This document shows positions 44,049-52,887 of a stretch of 64,000 nucleotides of DNA, one piece after another (within the stretch, counting starts at the first letter, position 1; each line of letters begins with the position of its first letter). The stretch lies in contig JAEVYU010000063.1 of the NCBI GenBank assembly GCA_023392595.1, forward strand, positions 47,406 through 111,405. The letters run 5' to 3'. Origin of the DNA: Bacillota bacterium. GTDB taxonomy: Bacteria; Bacillota; UBA4882; UBA8346. Under the pieces are notes generated by a model. The model saw nothing but the letters and a program-made list of their open reading frames with translations, made no database searches and was not told the origin of the DNA. A program made the position numbers and the translations under genes.

Positions 44049-45074
44049 ATGCCATCCTTAAAAGAATTAGCCCAGTTGGTTCAAGGGGAAATAATTGGCG
44101 ATAATATGGTTGAAATTAAGGGGATAGCTGGAATAGACGATGCCGGACCCGGAGATATCACGCTGGTTACTTCAATAAGAGTTTTGGAATCGGCAAATCA
44201 GGGTAAAGCCAGCGCGTTGATAGTACCCGGTAACATTACAGAAATTAGTAAACCGGCAATAAAAGTTTCCAACCCTCGTTTAGCATTTGCCCAAATTTTA
44301 AATTGTTTTTACCCGCCGCAAAAGTATATACCCGGGATCGATCCCGGAGCGGCCGTTGGTAAGAACTTCAAAGGAGAGGGTTGCACAATCCGCTCCCTGG
44401 TACATGTGGGGGATGATGTTGTCATCGGTAAAAACACCGTGATTCATCCCGGCGCAGTGATTGAGGACCGAGTCACCATTGGCGAGAATGCCGTCATTCA
44501 TGCCAATGTAGTCATCCGTAAGGATTGCATTATTGGGAATAATGTTCAAATTCATGCCGGAACTGTAATCGGGGCCGATGGCTTCGGTTATGTAGCGATA
44601 CAAGGAAAACAAGTTAAAATTCCCCATGTAGGCATCGTGAAAATTGAAGACGATGTCGAAATTGGCGCCAATTCGGCCATTGACCGGGCCACCACCGGAG
44701 CAACATTAATTAAAAGAGGCGCTAAAATCGATAACCTGGTTCAAGTCGGCCATAATTGTGTCGTAGGGGAAGATAGTCTTTTATGTGGCAATGCCGGAAT
44801 GGCAGGTAGCTCCAAATTGGGTAATCGAGTGGTTTTAGCCGGTAAAGTAGGAGTAGTAGACCATGTCGTTATCGGTGATGACTCGGTTGCCGCCGGTTGT
44901 TCGATGGTTATAAGCAATTTACCAGCCAATTCCTTTGTTTCCGGGAGTCCTGCCCGCCCTCACGCCGAAGATATGCGAATTCAGGCGGCAATGGGACGAC
45001 TGCCCGATTTGTTGAAAGAGATGAAGGAATTGAAGAAAAAAATAGCAGAGTTGGAAGGCAAATCATCAAGGTAA
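44049..45074 (+). CDS. lpxD: UDP-3-O-(3-hydroxyacyl)glucosamine N-acyltransferase
   Basis: A 341-residue LpxD of normal length. The N-terminal uridine-binding domain (LKELAQLVQGEIIGD ... GDITLVTS, NPRLAFAQIL) is followed by hexapeptide repeats of the left-handed beta helix. VGHNC (about residue 237) carries the catalytic His and GADGFGY(V) the conserved loop. A coiled-coil C-terminus ends LKKKIAELEGK. LpxD adds the second acyl chain in lipid A synthesis, so this organism very likely makes lipopolysaccharide. The ATG at 44049 is preferred (AAGGGG ten bases upstream); TTG at 44040 is too close to the ribosome site. Confidence 0.95.
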   Translation: MPSLKELAQLVQGEIIGDNMVEIKGIAGIDDAGPGDITLVTSIRVLESANQGKASALIVPGNITEISKPAIKVSNPRLAFAQILNCFYPPQKYIPGIDPGAAVGKNFKGEGCTIRSLVHVGDDVVIGKNTVIHPGAVIEDRVTIGENAVIHANVVIRKDCIIGNNVQIHAGTVIGADGFGYVAIQGKQVKIPHVGIVKIEDDVEIGANSAIDRATTGATLIKRGAKIDNLVQVGHNCVVGEDSLLCGNAGMAGSSKLGNRVVLAGKVGVVDHVVIGDDSVAAGCSMVISNLPANSFVSGSPARPHAEDMRIQAAMGRLPDLLKEMKELKKKIAELEGKSSR

Positions 45075-45235
45075 ACGAGGCTATTCTCAAAGAAATTCGC
45101 ATGTGCTTGCGCCATCAATGAAGGTATACCGTATATAAACGTTGGATTATCGATAATGGTTATATATTGTATATCTTATTGTTTTTTATATTGGGTCTTC
45201 CAGGCGTCCTTTTTTAAAGTTTCCTACAAGGGGCT
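45075..45235. other. Spacer between lpxD and lptG, AT-rich
   Basis: It contains TTATCGATAA, a ten-base palindrome near 45150, and TATTGTATATCTTATTG near 45166, which resembles the inverted repeat arm after the zinc-ribbon gene. A promoter for the lpt genes may lie here, but no confident -35/-10 pair was found. Confidence 0.35.
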
Positions 45236-46327
45236 ATGAATCGGGTGCGAATTATTGATCGTTATATTTGGAGGGAATTCCAACAACAGTTTTTCATCTG
45301 CGGCCTAGGCTTCACTGCCCTGGGAATCGGTAAAATTTTTTTTGACTATAACGATTTTTTTATTGGATATCATATTACTTCGGGATTGCTGGTTAAATTG
45401 CTGTTAAATCAAATCCCGTCGCTTTGGATGGATGTGTTGCCCGCAGCGTCTTTGTTCGGGATTATTTTAACCCTCGGCAGATGGCTTCGTGAACGTGAGC
45501 TGGATGTGATTCGGATCTGCGGGCCTTCTTTATTTCGGATTATGCTTCCTGTTTTTGTGGGTCTTTTTTTAATTTGTGTCAGCGCTTATTGGTGGAACGA
45601 TTTAATAGTTCCTGCGGCCAATCACCGATTTCAAACCGAACTCCGCCGTTTGTCGATGCAGGAAAACATGCCCTTATTTAAGGAGAAGGTAGTTTTTAAA
45701 GGCCCCCGGGACCGGTTTGTGTATTTGGAGCAAGTGGACCGCAGACAAAGAAAAATTTCCGGGATTCTGATTTTTGAAGCAAGGACTGGGGGCAGATGGC
45801 CCAGGATTATTTCCGCCGACTCGGGAATATTGCGCAATGGCCTTTGGGAGTTGCATAACGGCACGGTTCATGAAATGAATAAAGCAGGAGTGATCAATTC
45901 GGAAGTCAGTTTTCAAAAGATGGAAATCAAAATGACGACCGATAATAATGTTCTGGTTGGCAATGAAAAATCTCCCAACGAAATGCGGGCTAGCGAGTTA
46001 AAGCATTTAATCGGTGTTTATAAGCGGAGCGGACTTCACCTTCCAATTTATACGGTTCTTTATTACCAGAAATTTGCCGATCCTTTGATTGGGCTGGTGT
46101 TAGTCTTTTTGGCAACCCCCTTAACCCTTTTAACGGGGCATCAGTCACGCTGGATAAGCTTGGTTTATTGTTTTTTAATTATCATGGGGTATTACACGAT
46201 GCAGGTTATTGGAAGGACGATGGGTTCAAACGGTTTAATTTCACCTTGGGTAGCCGCATGGGTTCCTCATATGTTCTTCTTTATGCTTGGAACCGGACTG
46301 GTTTGGATGATTGAACGGAAGCGGTAA
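45236..46327 (+). CDS. lptG: LPS export permease LptF/LptG
   Basis: A 363-residue YjgP/YjgQ-family permease: three membrane helices near the N-terminus, a periplasmic beta-jellyroll-like middle (VVFKGPRDRFVYLEQVDRRQ) and three C-terminal helices (KFADPLIGLVLVFLATPLTLL; PWVAAWVPHMFFFMLGTGLV). It pulls lipopolysaccharide from the inner membrane together with LptB ATPase. Only one permease gene is present here; it could homodimerise or its partner could be elsewhere. The start ATG follows AAGGGG, and the stop lies within eight bases of lptC. Confidence 0.88.
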   Translation: MNRVRIIDRYIWREFQQQFFICGLGFTALGIGKIFFDYNDFFIGYHITSGLLVKLLLNQIPSLWMDVLPAASLFGIILTLGRWLRERELDVIRICGPSLFRIMLPVFVGLFLICVSAYWWNDLIVPAANHRFQTELRRLSMQENMPLFKEKVVFKGPRDRFVYLEQVDRRQRKISGILIFEARTGGRWPRIISADSGILRNGLWELHNGTVHEMNKAGVINSEVSFQKMEIKMTTDNNVLVGNEKSPNEMRASELKHLIGVYKRSGLHLPIYTVLYYQKFADPLIGLVLVFLATPLTLLTGHQSRWISLVYCFLIIMGYYTMQVIGRTMGSNGLISPWVAAWVPHMFFFMLGTGLVWMIERKR

Positions 46328-46334
46328 AAGTAAA

Positions 46335-47012
46335 ATGGGCGTTGAAAAGTTAACCCTGAAAAGCGGGAAAATGAATGGAATCGCCAAACGGGTATTTCCT
46401 TTCTTGAGCCTCTTCTTCATTGCCATAGTGGGGCATTTGGGCGGATGGTGGGATATAAGTTCCGCTATTTCTCAAAAGATTCAGCCCAATAAACCGATGG
46501 ATCCCGGTATCGATATGGAAACAACCAAACTTACCGGGTGGGATCAGAATAAAAAATCCTGGGAGATTGAAGCCGGGAGAATGTGGCAATCAGCAGATGG
46601 TAATATTGTTTATTTTCAAAGAATACCTCACGGGGTTGCATTTTCGGTGAAAAATGAGCGGGTTGAGTTCAGGGCGGCCTGGGCGCGCTGGGAGAGGATC
46701 CCCGAAATGTTATATATCGGCGGCGGTCTTGAAGCGAAAGTCACCGACTGTAGGGTGAAAACCAAAGAAGCGGTTATCGAATATCGCAAAGAAATGATGA
46801 CTTCAGAAACTGCGGTCCGGCTTTATCAAAAGGATACGCTGATTACAGCCAATCGGTTACAGATAAATCTTTCGAAAGAAGAAATGGATTTGGAAGGAAA
46901 TGTGATCTTCATTCAGAACAATCATCGTTTTATGGCGGAGGGTATTCAATTTTACCATAAAGATGAGACCTATCAATTGATTAATCCGAAAGGAGCGACG
47001 ATTATCCCATGA
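46335..47012 (+). CDS. lptC: LptC-like LPS export protein
   Basis: A 225-residue protein: a membrane helix (about residues 22-40 from ATG 46335) and an LptC beta-jellyroll (TTKLTGWDQNKKSWEIEAGRM; ARWERIPEMLYIGGGLEAKV; LITANRLQINLSKEEMDLEGNV). LptC passes lipopolysaccharide from the LptBFG complex to LptA. The ATG at 46335 is seven bases after the permease stop, with GGAAGCGG upstream; the TTG at 46311 would overlap the permease gene. Its stop overlaps the next start by four bases (ATGA), indicating translational coupling. Identification rests on fold pattern and context. Confidence 0.75.
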   Translation: MGVEKLTLKSGKMNGIAKRVFPFLSLFFIAIVGHLGGWWDISSAISQKIQPNKPMDPGIDMETTKLTGWDQNKKSWEIEAGRMWQSADGNIVYFQRIPHGVAFSVKNERVEFRAAWARWERIPEMLYIGGGLEAKVTDCRVKTKEAVIEYRKEMMTSETAVRLYQKDTLITANRLQINLSKEEMDLEGNVIFIQNNHRFMAEGIQFYHKDETYQLINPKGATIIP

Positions 47013-48091
47013 GGCGCTCCCTGATAGGTTTGGTGGTTTGTTTTTACTTACTGGCAAGCGTGGTAAAAGCCGGTGACGAACCAGTAGAAGTTAAAAGCGA
47101 CAAGATTTGGGGAGATAATAAAAAAAACCTTACCTACCTGGCCGGTAATGTCAGCCTTAAACAAGGATCCAATGAAATCACCACCGATTCAGCCGAGGTC
47201 GATCTCAATAAAAAAATCGCGTTTTTTAAAAATAAACTTCAATTGACTTCTTCGGAAGTGATAATCGGCGCCGACCGGTTGGAATACAATTTGAAAGCCA
47301 AAACCGGCACATTTTTGGAAAATGTTGTTTTATACAGAAAAGAACTCAAGGACGACCGGGGAAATGTAACCCAAGACAGTTTGAAACTCTCTGCCGACAA
47401 TCTTTATTTTGAATCGGATACCGGGAATTTTCGGGTTCAAAACCAAGGTTTGGCGGAGCATAAAGATTTTACAGGAACAGCTGATTTCATAGCGTATAAC
47501 GATAAGCAACAGGAATTGACTTTTTTGGGCAATGCCAAGATCAAAAGGCCAAGTGGAGAGGAAATTGTCGCTGATGAAGTTATCATCAATACCTTAAATA
47601 ACAGCATCATTGCCAAGAAAAGGGTGAGACTTGTTCATGAAGATGTAACGATTCTTGGAGATGAATTGCGTTATGATTATCGTGAAAAGCATGGAGTTTT
47701 CAACTCCAAAGTCGTTTTGGAGCGGGCTGAAACTAAAGACTCTGCTGGTAAAGTTGTCAAAGATCATTTTAAACTTTCAACTGTAGGACTGGAGTTTGAT
47801 TCAGACACCAAGAATTTTGCAACGGGTGGTCAAGGCCGGGTTGAACATAAGGATTTTATCGGTTTTGCCGATTTGATTGAATATCATGATAAGCTGCAAC
47901 AGATGAAATTGATCGGCGACGTTTATTTAAAAAGGCCCCAAGGCGAAGAAGTTTACGGAGATAGGATGACGGTTTTTGTTGATGATAAAAGTTTTACAGT
48001 CAGCAACCATGTGGATATCCATTATCAAGTTGATCAAATGAATGAGAATCAAACCGAAAAAAAAGAAAACGCTTTCCGTGATGGGAAATGA
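47009..48091 (+). CDS. lptA: LptA/OstA-family periplasmic protein with internal duplication
   Basis: A 360-residue exported protein (signal 1-21, ending VKAG). Successive OstA-type segments start with EVKSDKIWGDNKKNLTYLAG. Two halves repeat: LKLSADNLYFESDTGNFRV (about 128-146) with AEHKDFTGTADFIAYNDKQQ and KRPSGEEIVAD matches FKLSTVGLEFDSDTKNFAT with VEHKDFIGFADLIEYHDKLQ and KRPQGEEVYGD. A normal LptA is about half this length and polymerises to bridge the periplasm; a built-in tandem could do the same. It overlaps lptC by four bases and is last of the transport genes. Confidence 0.8.
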   Translation: MRRSLIGLVVCFYLLASVVKAGDEPVEVKSDKIWGDNKKNLTYLAGNVSLKQGSNEITTDSAEVDLNKKIAFFKNKLQLTSSEVIIGADRLEYNLKAKTGTFLENVVLYRKELKDDRGNVTQDSLKLSADNLYFESDTGNFRVQNQGLAEHKDFTGTADFIAYNDKQQELTFLGNAKIKRPSGEEIVADEVIINTLNNSIIAKKRVRLVHEDVTILGDELRYDYREKHGVFNSKVVLERAETKDSAGKVVKDHFKLSTVGLEFDSDTKNFATGGQGRVEHKDFIGFADLIEYHDKLQQMKLIGDVYLKRPQGEEVYGDRMTVFVDDKSFTVSNHVDIHYQVDQMNENQTEKKENAFRDGK

Positions 48092-48122
48092 AATATAAGG
48101 AATCAGGCAGGAAGCGGCGATA

Positions 48123-49049
48123 ATGACCATAAAATTCTTTGCGGATCAAAATAATGAGCCATATTGTCTGAGTCCGGAACTTATCGTCATGGGAGAACGG
48201 GAGCATTCCAACGAAGCCGGGCTATTTGACTTGATTGAAATGCGGACCGAACAGGTGCAATATCATTTTCCAAGTCCGCAGGAACTGGCAACGGATTTGT
48301 GTTTAATCTATGGTATTGGGCCGGCCATTGCCGCCAGGTTGAAACAGGAAGGATATTTGACGATTTATGATTTAACCCGGCATCCCCGGTGGCAAAGGGC
48401 TGCCCTGGATTTAATACGGACCATTGAGGCGAAAGATACGGTCCGCTTAACCCGATACGGCGCCAGTGATTTTCAATTGCTCAGTTTTTACCAGCCCGAC
48501 ACCGTTCGGTTTATTGATATTGAAACCTTAGGTTTGTATTACATTCACCCCATATTTTTAATTGGCATCCTGGAATTTGAAAACGGCCATGGCCAAATCC
48601 ACCAGTATCTGGCCAGAGATTTCGGGGAGGAGAAAGCCATTTTATTGGAAGTTTCCAAGATACTCATGAAGAGTAGTATTTTAGTAAGTTATAATGGGCG
48701 TAGCTTTGATTTGCCCTATTTAAAAGGCAGGATGGGGTATCATCAATTAGCGGTGAAATTCGATTCTTGGCAGTTGGATTTATTACGGCAAGCGAGGAAA
48801 AAATATCGCGGAGTTTTACCGGATTGCCGGTTGTTGACAATCGAAAAATGCTTATTGAATCAAGAACGGGATGATGATATTCCAGGCTCTGAGATTGCTC
48901 ATTTTTATAACTGTTTTTTAGATAGTGGGGATGGCAAATATTTGCGGCCCATTTTAGAGCATAATGCCTATGATCTGTTTTCCATGGCGAAATTTTTAGG
49001 ATTTTTAACGGTTAAAAAAACGGAAAAGGTTGTGTCCAATGGAGATTAA
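48123..49049 (+). CDS. YprB-like RNase H-fold exonuclease
   Basis: A 308-residue protein: an N-terminal helix-hairpin-helix segment (LIYGIGPAIAARLKQEGYLT) and a DEDD-type exonuclease core (RFIDIETLGLYYIHPIFLIG; LVSYNGRSFDLPYLKGRM; HNAYDLFSMAKFL), as in Bacillus YprB and the RNase_H_2 family. The aspartates and glutamate are placed to bind two metals. The biological substrate is unknown. It overlaps the next gene by eleven bases, linking it to the YhaM-like nuclease. Confidence 0.82.
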   Translation: MTIKFFADQNNEPYCLSPELIVMGEREHSNEAGLFDLIEMRTEQVQYHFPSPQELATDLCLIYGIGPAIAARLKQEGYLTIYDLTRHPRWQRAALDLIRTIEAKDTVRLTRYGASDFQLLSFYQPDTVRFIDIETLGLYYIHPIFLIGILEFENGHGQIHQYLARDFGEEKAILLEVSKILMKSSILVSYNGRSFDLPYLKGRMGYHQLAVKFDSWQLDLLRQARKKYRGVLPDCRLLTIEKCLLNQERDDDIPGSEIAHFYNCFLDSGDGKYLRPILEHNAYDLFSMAKFLGFLTVKKTEKVVSNGD

Positions 49050-50046
49050 GGAAATAATCGGCAATGGCTCGGTATCGGGCCAATATTTGATTCTTGAAAA
49101 TCAAATTCGTACCGCCAAAAATGGAAGTTTCTATTTGGCGCTTAAAATTGGCGACCAATCGGGGGAATTGGCGGTGAAAATATGGCATGCCGATGAACAG
49201 CTATTTCAACGCCTGGTTGTCGGCAAAGTGATTGAGTTAAAGAACATCAAAGCCAAGGTTTTTAAGGAACAACTTCAATTGGAATGGGAGGGGAATAATG
49301 CTCAGGCCTTCCGTTTGCTTTCTGATGAAGAAATCGATTATTCAAAATTCTTGCCCCGCTCCCCGGGTAATCTCACCGAATATTGGCGGTTTATCACGGC
49401 CAGGGTTAATGAAACCCGTAATCCTATACTGCGGAAAGTCTTGGCGGTATTCTTCGAAGATGAAGCTTTCGCCGGCCGTTTCAAAGTTGCGCCTGCAGCC
49501 CTAAAACGTCATCATGCTTATATTGGCGGCCTGTTGGAACATACCGCGGGAGTAACCGCCCTTTGCGAGGCGGCAGCCAAATATTATCCCTTGGTGGATA
49601 GGGATTTATTAATTACCGGCGCATTGCTTCATGACATCGGTAAAGTTAAAACCTATCAATGGGACAAGAATATTGAAGGGACGGATGAAGGAAAACTAAT
49701 CGGCCATTTGGTTCTGGGCGTCCAAATGGTGGAAGAGGCATTCCAACGCAGTTTAGAGAGTAAGCAAGCGGACGGAGAATTTATTCAACTAAAAAATAGC
49801 CTATTGCATCTCTTGGTCAGTCATCACGGGATTATGGAATGGGGTTCTCCCATCGAACCGCTTACGCTGGAAGCCTGTATTCTTCATCATGCCGATAATA
49901 TGGATGCACAGGTGCAAAAGTTTTTGACTTTAATCCGGGGTCAAAATACAGAAAGCCGGTGGACAGCATATGATCCGGGACTTGGGAAATCGATTTTTTT
50001 GGGGGCAGTCCACAATAAGCCGGGAGAAAAGGCTGAGGAGGCATAA
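49039..50046 (+). CDS. yhaM: YhaM-like 3'-5' exoribonuclease (OB fold + HD)
   Basis: A 335-residue protein: an N-terminal OB fold (about 15-85) and an HD phosphohydrolase domain with HHAYIGGLLEHTAG, ALLHDIGKVK, SHHGIMEWG and HHADNMDAQV, the metal-binding His/Asp set. This is the YhaM/CBF1 layout; in Bacillus YhaM trims RNA 3' ends. The ATG at 49039 is preferred (AAAAGG upstream; the family starts near MEIKEI). It is four bases from the next membrane-protein gene. Confidence 0.85.
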   Translation: MEIKEIIGNGSVSGQYLILENQIRTAKNGSFYLALKIGDQSGELAVKIWHADEQLFQRLVVGKVIELKNIKAKVFKEQLQLEWEGNNAQAFRLLSDEEIDYSKFLPRSPGNLTEYWRFITARVNETRNPILRKVLAVFFEDEAFAGRFKVAPAALKRHHAYIGGLLEHTAGVTALCEAAAKYYPLVDRDLLITGALLHDIGKVKTYQWDKNIEGTDEGKLIGHLVLGVQMVEEAFQRSLESKQADGEFIQLKNSLLHLLVSHHGIMEWGSPIEPLTLEACILHHADNMDAQVQKFLTLIRGQNTESRWTAYDPGLGKSIFLGAVHNKPGEKAEEA

Positions 50047-50049
50047 AAT

Positions 50050-50652
50050 ATGGATTCAGCGGGAATCGTCATGGCTGTCATTTTTTTCATTTTGGGATTC
50101 GGTTTGCAATATCTGGTTCGATGGTCGCCCATTATCAACCTAGTTCTTTCCTTTATCTTAGCATTGGCAATACCTCCCGGATTGAGTTTTGGTTTTATCA
50201 TCGGTAGCTGGATAAGTTGCGCCTTTTTCACATATAATCCTGAACGAGAGGGCCAATTTGAAGCCGTTGCGTCCATTAATTGGCGGCGGATATTTGTGGC
50301 TTCCCTGTGGACTTTTGCCGGATTTCTTTTGACTTTGGTTTTTTTGTGGAGGGTCAAAATCGGAGGCGTGATGGCAACCGATTCCCGGGAAATTGTAGCT
50401 TGGATTTTTCTCGCTTTCGTGGAAATATGTCTGTGCCGGATCATTGCGAAATTAGTTCCGCGGTTATATCGGATTCCCTTAGGGTATGGGATGGCGATAT
50501 TGAATTTCCTGATGTTGCTGTTTTGGATTCTATCTTTTGATCTTTGGACAATGGGCTTAATTTTGATGTCACTATTAATCATTTACCCGCTCATATTGGT
50601 CGTGGTGGATTCCCCATTTGCGGCGGAAGATCCTATATTTCGGAGAAAATAA
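50050..50652 (+). CDS. Polytopic membrane protein, unknown
   Basis: A 200-residue, very hydrophobic protein with about five membrane helices (residues about 5-22, 27-60, 82-102, 115-135, 150-185) and no recognised motif. The start is three bases after the YhaM stop, and the TAA overlaps the ATG of mtaB (TAATG), so it is translated in line with both. The function cannot be predicted. Confidence 0.65.
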   Translation: MDSAGIVMAVIFFILGFGLQYLVRWSPIINLVLSFILALAIPPGLSFGFIIGSWISCAFFTYNPEREGQFEAVASINWRRIFVASLWTFAGFLLTLVFLWRVKIGGVMATDSREIVAWIFLAFVEICLCRIIAKLVPRLYRIPLGYGMAILNFLMLLFWILSFDLWTMGLILMSLLIIYPLILVVVDSPFAAEDPIFRRK

Positions 50653-51938
50653 TGAAGATTGCTTTTCATACTTTGGGTTGTAAAGTAAATCAAAATGATA
50701 GTCAGGCCATAGCCGAGCTTTTCCGGGGGCATGGTCATGAAATTGTTCCTTTTGAAGCGGGGGCTGATGTTTATATCATAAACACCTGCGCTGTAACAAA
50801 GATAAGTGAACAAAAGTCCCGCCAAATCATCCGGAAGGGAATGGAATTGAATCCCGAAGCTTTGGTGGTCGTTACAGGTTGTTATGCTCAAACTTCGCCA
50901 ACGGAAATAGCCGGAATCCCCGGCGTCCATTTGGTGGTGGGTTTGGCGGACCGGCCGCGTTTGGTCCAGTTGGTCGGTGATTATTTAAAATTTGGCGAAA
51001 ATCAAATGAGCGTTACGGATATTACCGGCATCAAAATGTGGCAGGATTTGCCGGTTTACGATCCCTTTGAACGCACCCGGGCAACCTTAAAAATAGAAGA
51101 CGGCTGTAACGAGTTCTGCTCTTATTGCATTGTGCCTTATGCTAGAGGAAGAGTCCGCAGTATGCCAATGGAAGAAGTAATGGATAACTTTCGGGTACTC
51201 GTTCAAAAAGGATTTCGCGAAATAGTGCTTACCGGTATTCATTTGGGACATTATGGAAAAGATTTAAATGTCCGTTTGGATCGGCTTTTGAAGCAATTGC
51301 TAAAAACGGAAGGCGACTACAGGATTCGCCTGGGTTCGCTGGAGCCTAAGGATGTAACCGGAGAACTTCTGAATTTAATCACAGGGGAAGAGAAGATCTG
51401 TCAGCACTTACATATTCCTTTGCAGAGCGGCAGTGATCGAATCCTTGAAAAAATGGGCCGCAATTATGATCTCCCATATTATAGCGAGTTGCTTCACAGA
51501 GCGCGGGAACAAAATCCCATGATTGCATTGGGTACCGATTTGATCGTCGGATTTCCCGGGGAAAACGACCAGGATTTTGAGAACACTTGCCGTTTTGTTG
51601 AAGAACAAGGGTTCAGCAGGGTCCATGTATTTCGATTTTCACCCCGTAGCGGAACACCGGCAGCGACAATGCCAGGTAAAGTTACAAAAAAAATTCAGGA
51701 GGAACGGAGCCGGAGGATTCAAGAAATTGCTTTGAACTCGGCAACCTCATTTTCCCGCCTTTTTTTAGGCAAGAATGTCGAGGTTCTTTTTGAGGAGAAA
51801 ACCGCTGAAGGATGGATGGGATTATCGGGCGAATATTTGAGAGTGATTGTGGATACTGCGGAGGATCTGAAGAATAAACTTCAAACCGTAATGATTGATC
51901 ATCAAAAAAATGATCATTTATTGGGCAGTTTATGGTAA
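50652..51938 (+). CDS. mtaB: tRNA t6A37 methylthiotransferase MtaB
   Basis: A 428-residue radical-SAM methylthiotransferase. The UPF0004 domain has three cysteines (LGCKVNQND, NTCAVT, GCYAQ) for the first cluster, and EDGCNEFCSYCIVPYARG holds the CxxxCxxC of the SAM cluster; a TRAM-like C-terminus follows. LGCKVNQ is typical of MtaB rather than MiaB or RimO. It converts t6A to ms2t6A at position 37 of ANN-decoding tRNAs. The ATG at 50652 is chosen because homology begins there (MKIAFHTLGCK), although the frame is open further upstream. Confidence 0.93.
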   Translation: MKIAFHTLGCKVNQNDSQAIAELFRGHGHEIVPFEAGADVYIINTCAVTKISEQKSRQIIRKGMELNPEALVVVTGCYAQTSPTEIAGIPGVHLVVGLADRPRLVQLVGDYLKFGENQMSVTDITGIKMWQDLPVYDPFERTRATLKIEDGCNEFCSYCIVPYARGRVRSMPMEEVMDNFRVLVQKGFREIVLTGIHLGHYGKDLNVRLDRLLKQLLKTEGDYRIRLGSLEPKDVTGELLNLITGEEKICQHLHIPLQSGSDRILEKMGRNYDLPYYSELLHRAREQNPMIALGTDLIVGFPGENDQDFENTCRFVEEQGFSRVHVFRFSPRSGTPAATMPGKVTKKIQEERSRRIQEIALNSATSFSRLFLGKNVEVLFEEKTAEGWMGLSGEYLRVIVDTAEDLKNKLQTVMIDHQKNDHLLGSLW

Positions 51939-51994
51939 GAAAAGCAGGATTTTAGAAAAATAAGTCGAAATAAGCAAAAAAGGAGTAAAGGAAG

Positions 51995-52339
51995 ATGGCA
52001 GACTGCATTTTTTGTAAAATTATTCAAAAAGAAATACCCAGTCAAGTCGTTTTGGAAAATGACCAGATCATGGTCATCAAAGATATTGCTCCGGCCGCCC
52101 CTGTTCATTTGTTGGTGATTCCAAAACTTCATGTTGATAATATTTGTGATCCGAAGATACTGGAAGAAAATCTTGGTGGGGCTATCATTAAAGGAATTCA
52201 AGATGTTACGCAGAATATTGGATTACGGGAAAATGGTTTCCGGGTTGTTGTGAATTATGGAAGTGATGCTGGTGAAGCTGTTCCGCACCTCCATTGGCAT
52301 ATTGTGGCCGGTCGAAAACTTGCATGGCCACCCGGCTAA
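51995..52339 (+). CDS. HIT-family (histidine triad) nucleotide hydrolase
   Basis: A 114-residue HinT-type protein: CIFCKIIQKEIPSQVVLEND, then PVHLLVIPKLHV, and the triad PHLHWHIVAGRKLAWPPG with its three alternating His. HinT enzymes hydrolyse adenosine phosphoramidates. AAAGGAG precedes the ATG. It ends four bases before the rpsU promoter. Confidence 0.95.
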   Translation: MADCIFCKIIQKEIPSQVVLENDQIMVIKDIAPAAPVHLLVIPKLHVDNICDPKILEENLGGAIIKGIQDVTQNIGLRENGFRVVVNYGSDAGEAVPHLHWHIVAGRKLAWPPG

Positions 52340-52342
52340 TGG

Positions 52343-52372
52343 TTGACAGTATTTAAGCATATATAGTATAAT
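52343..52372 (+). promoter_or_regulatory. Strong promoter of rpsU
   Basis: TTGACA (52343-52348), 18-base spacer, TATAAT (52367-52372). The leader before rpsU is about 75 bases and contains a purine-rich GGAGGGGAGGG just before the start. Confidence 0.8.
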
Positions 52373-52452
52373 ATTTGAATGTGATGTTATATTCGAACCG
52401 GACACTGCGGTCGGGGTCACGAGGTAGGTAGCAGTGGAGGGGAGGGAAATAT

Positions 52453-52632
52453 GTGGCTGAAGTTAAGATTGGTAAAAATGAAACTTTAGATAGCGCGCTA
52501 CGGCGTTTTAAAAGACAATGCCAGGTTTCCGGCATTTTGGCTGAGGTTAGAAAACGTGAGCATTATGAAAAGCCGAGTGTAAAAAGAAAGAAAAAGTCAG
52601 AGGCAGCAAGAAAAAGAAGAACTACGAAATAA
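52453..52632 (+). CDS. rpsU: 30S ribosomal protein S21
   Basis: A 59-residue gene read from GTG at 52453: VAEVKIGKNETLDSALRRFK ... QCQVSGILAEVRKREHYEKP followed by a lysine/arginine-rich tail (KRKKKSEAARKRR). This is a full-length S21 with the conserved LRRFKR and RKREHYEKPS motifs; S21 sits near the anti-Shine-Dalgarno end of 16S rRNA. A very strong GGAGGG lies 6-12 bases upstream. An ATG two bases earlier is in another frame and is rejected. It is a single-gene unit with promoter and terminator. Confidence 0.95.
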   Translation: MAEVKIGKNETLDSALRRFKRQCQVSGILAEVRKREHYEKPSVKRKKKSEAARKRRTTK

Positions 52633-52638
52633 AAAGAG

Positions 52639-52668
52639 AACCCGTCTAGCGACGGGTTTTATTTTTTT
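52639..52668 (+). terminator. rpsU terminator
   Basis: AACCCGTC-TAGC-GACGGGTT followed by TTATTTTTTT: an eight-pair stem and U-rich tail six bases after the stop. A further hairpin, TTCGCC...GGCGAA, follows near 52674. Confidence 0.9.
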
Positions 52669-52887
52669 ATCATTTCGCCAAAGGGTTCGGCGAATTTATA
52701 AAAATGCATGTCTGTAAATATTAATTCATAGACAAACCTTGCGAATATTACATTTCTCACAAATTAATTTTCCGGTACTAAAAGTACTGATTTATATGTA
52801 TACATTATTCATAGGTTCTCAAGAAAGGATTGTTCGAGACGATGTTGAATAAAATAATCCAATTTAAATTGGGTAGAGGTGAGTTTG

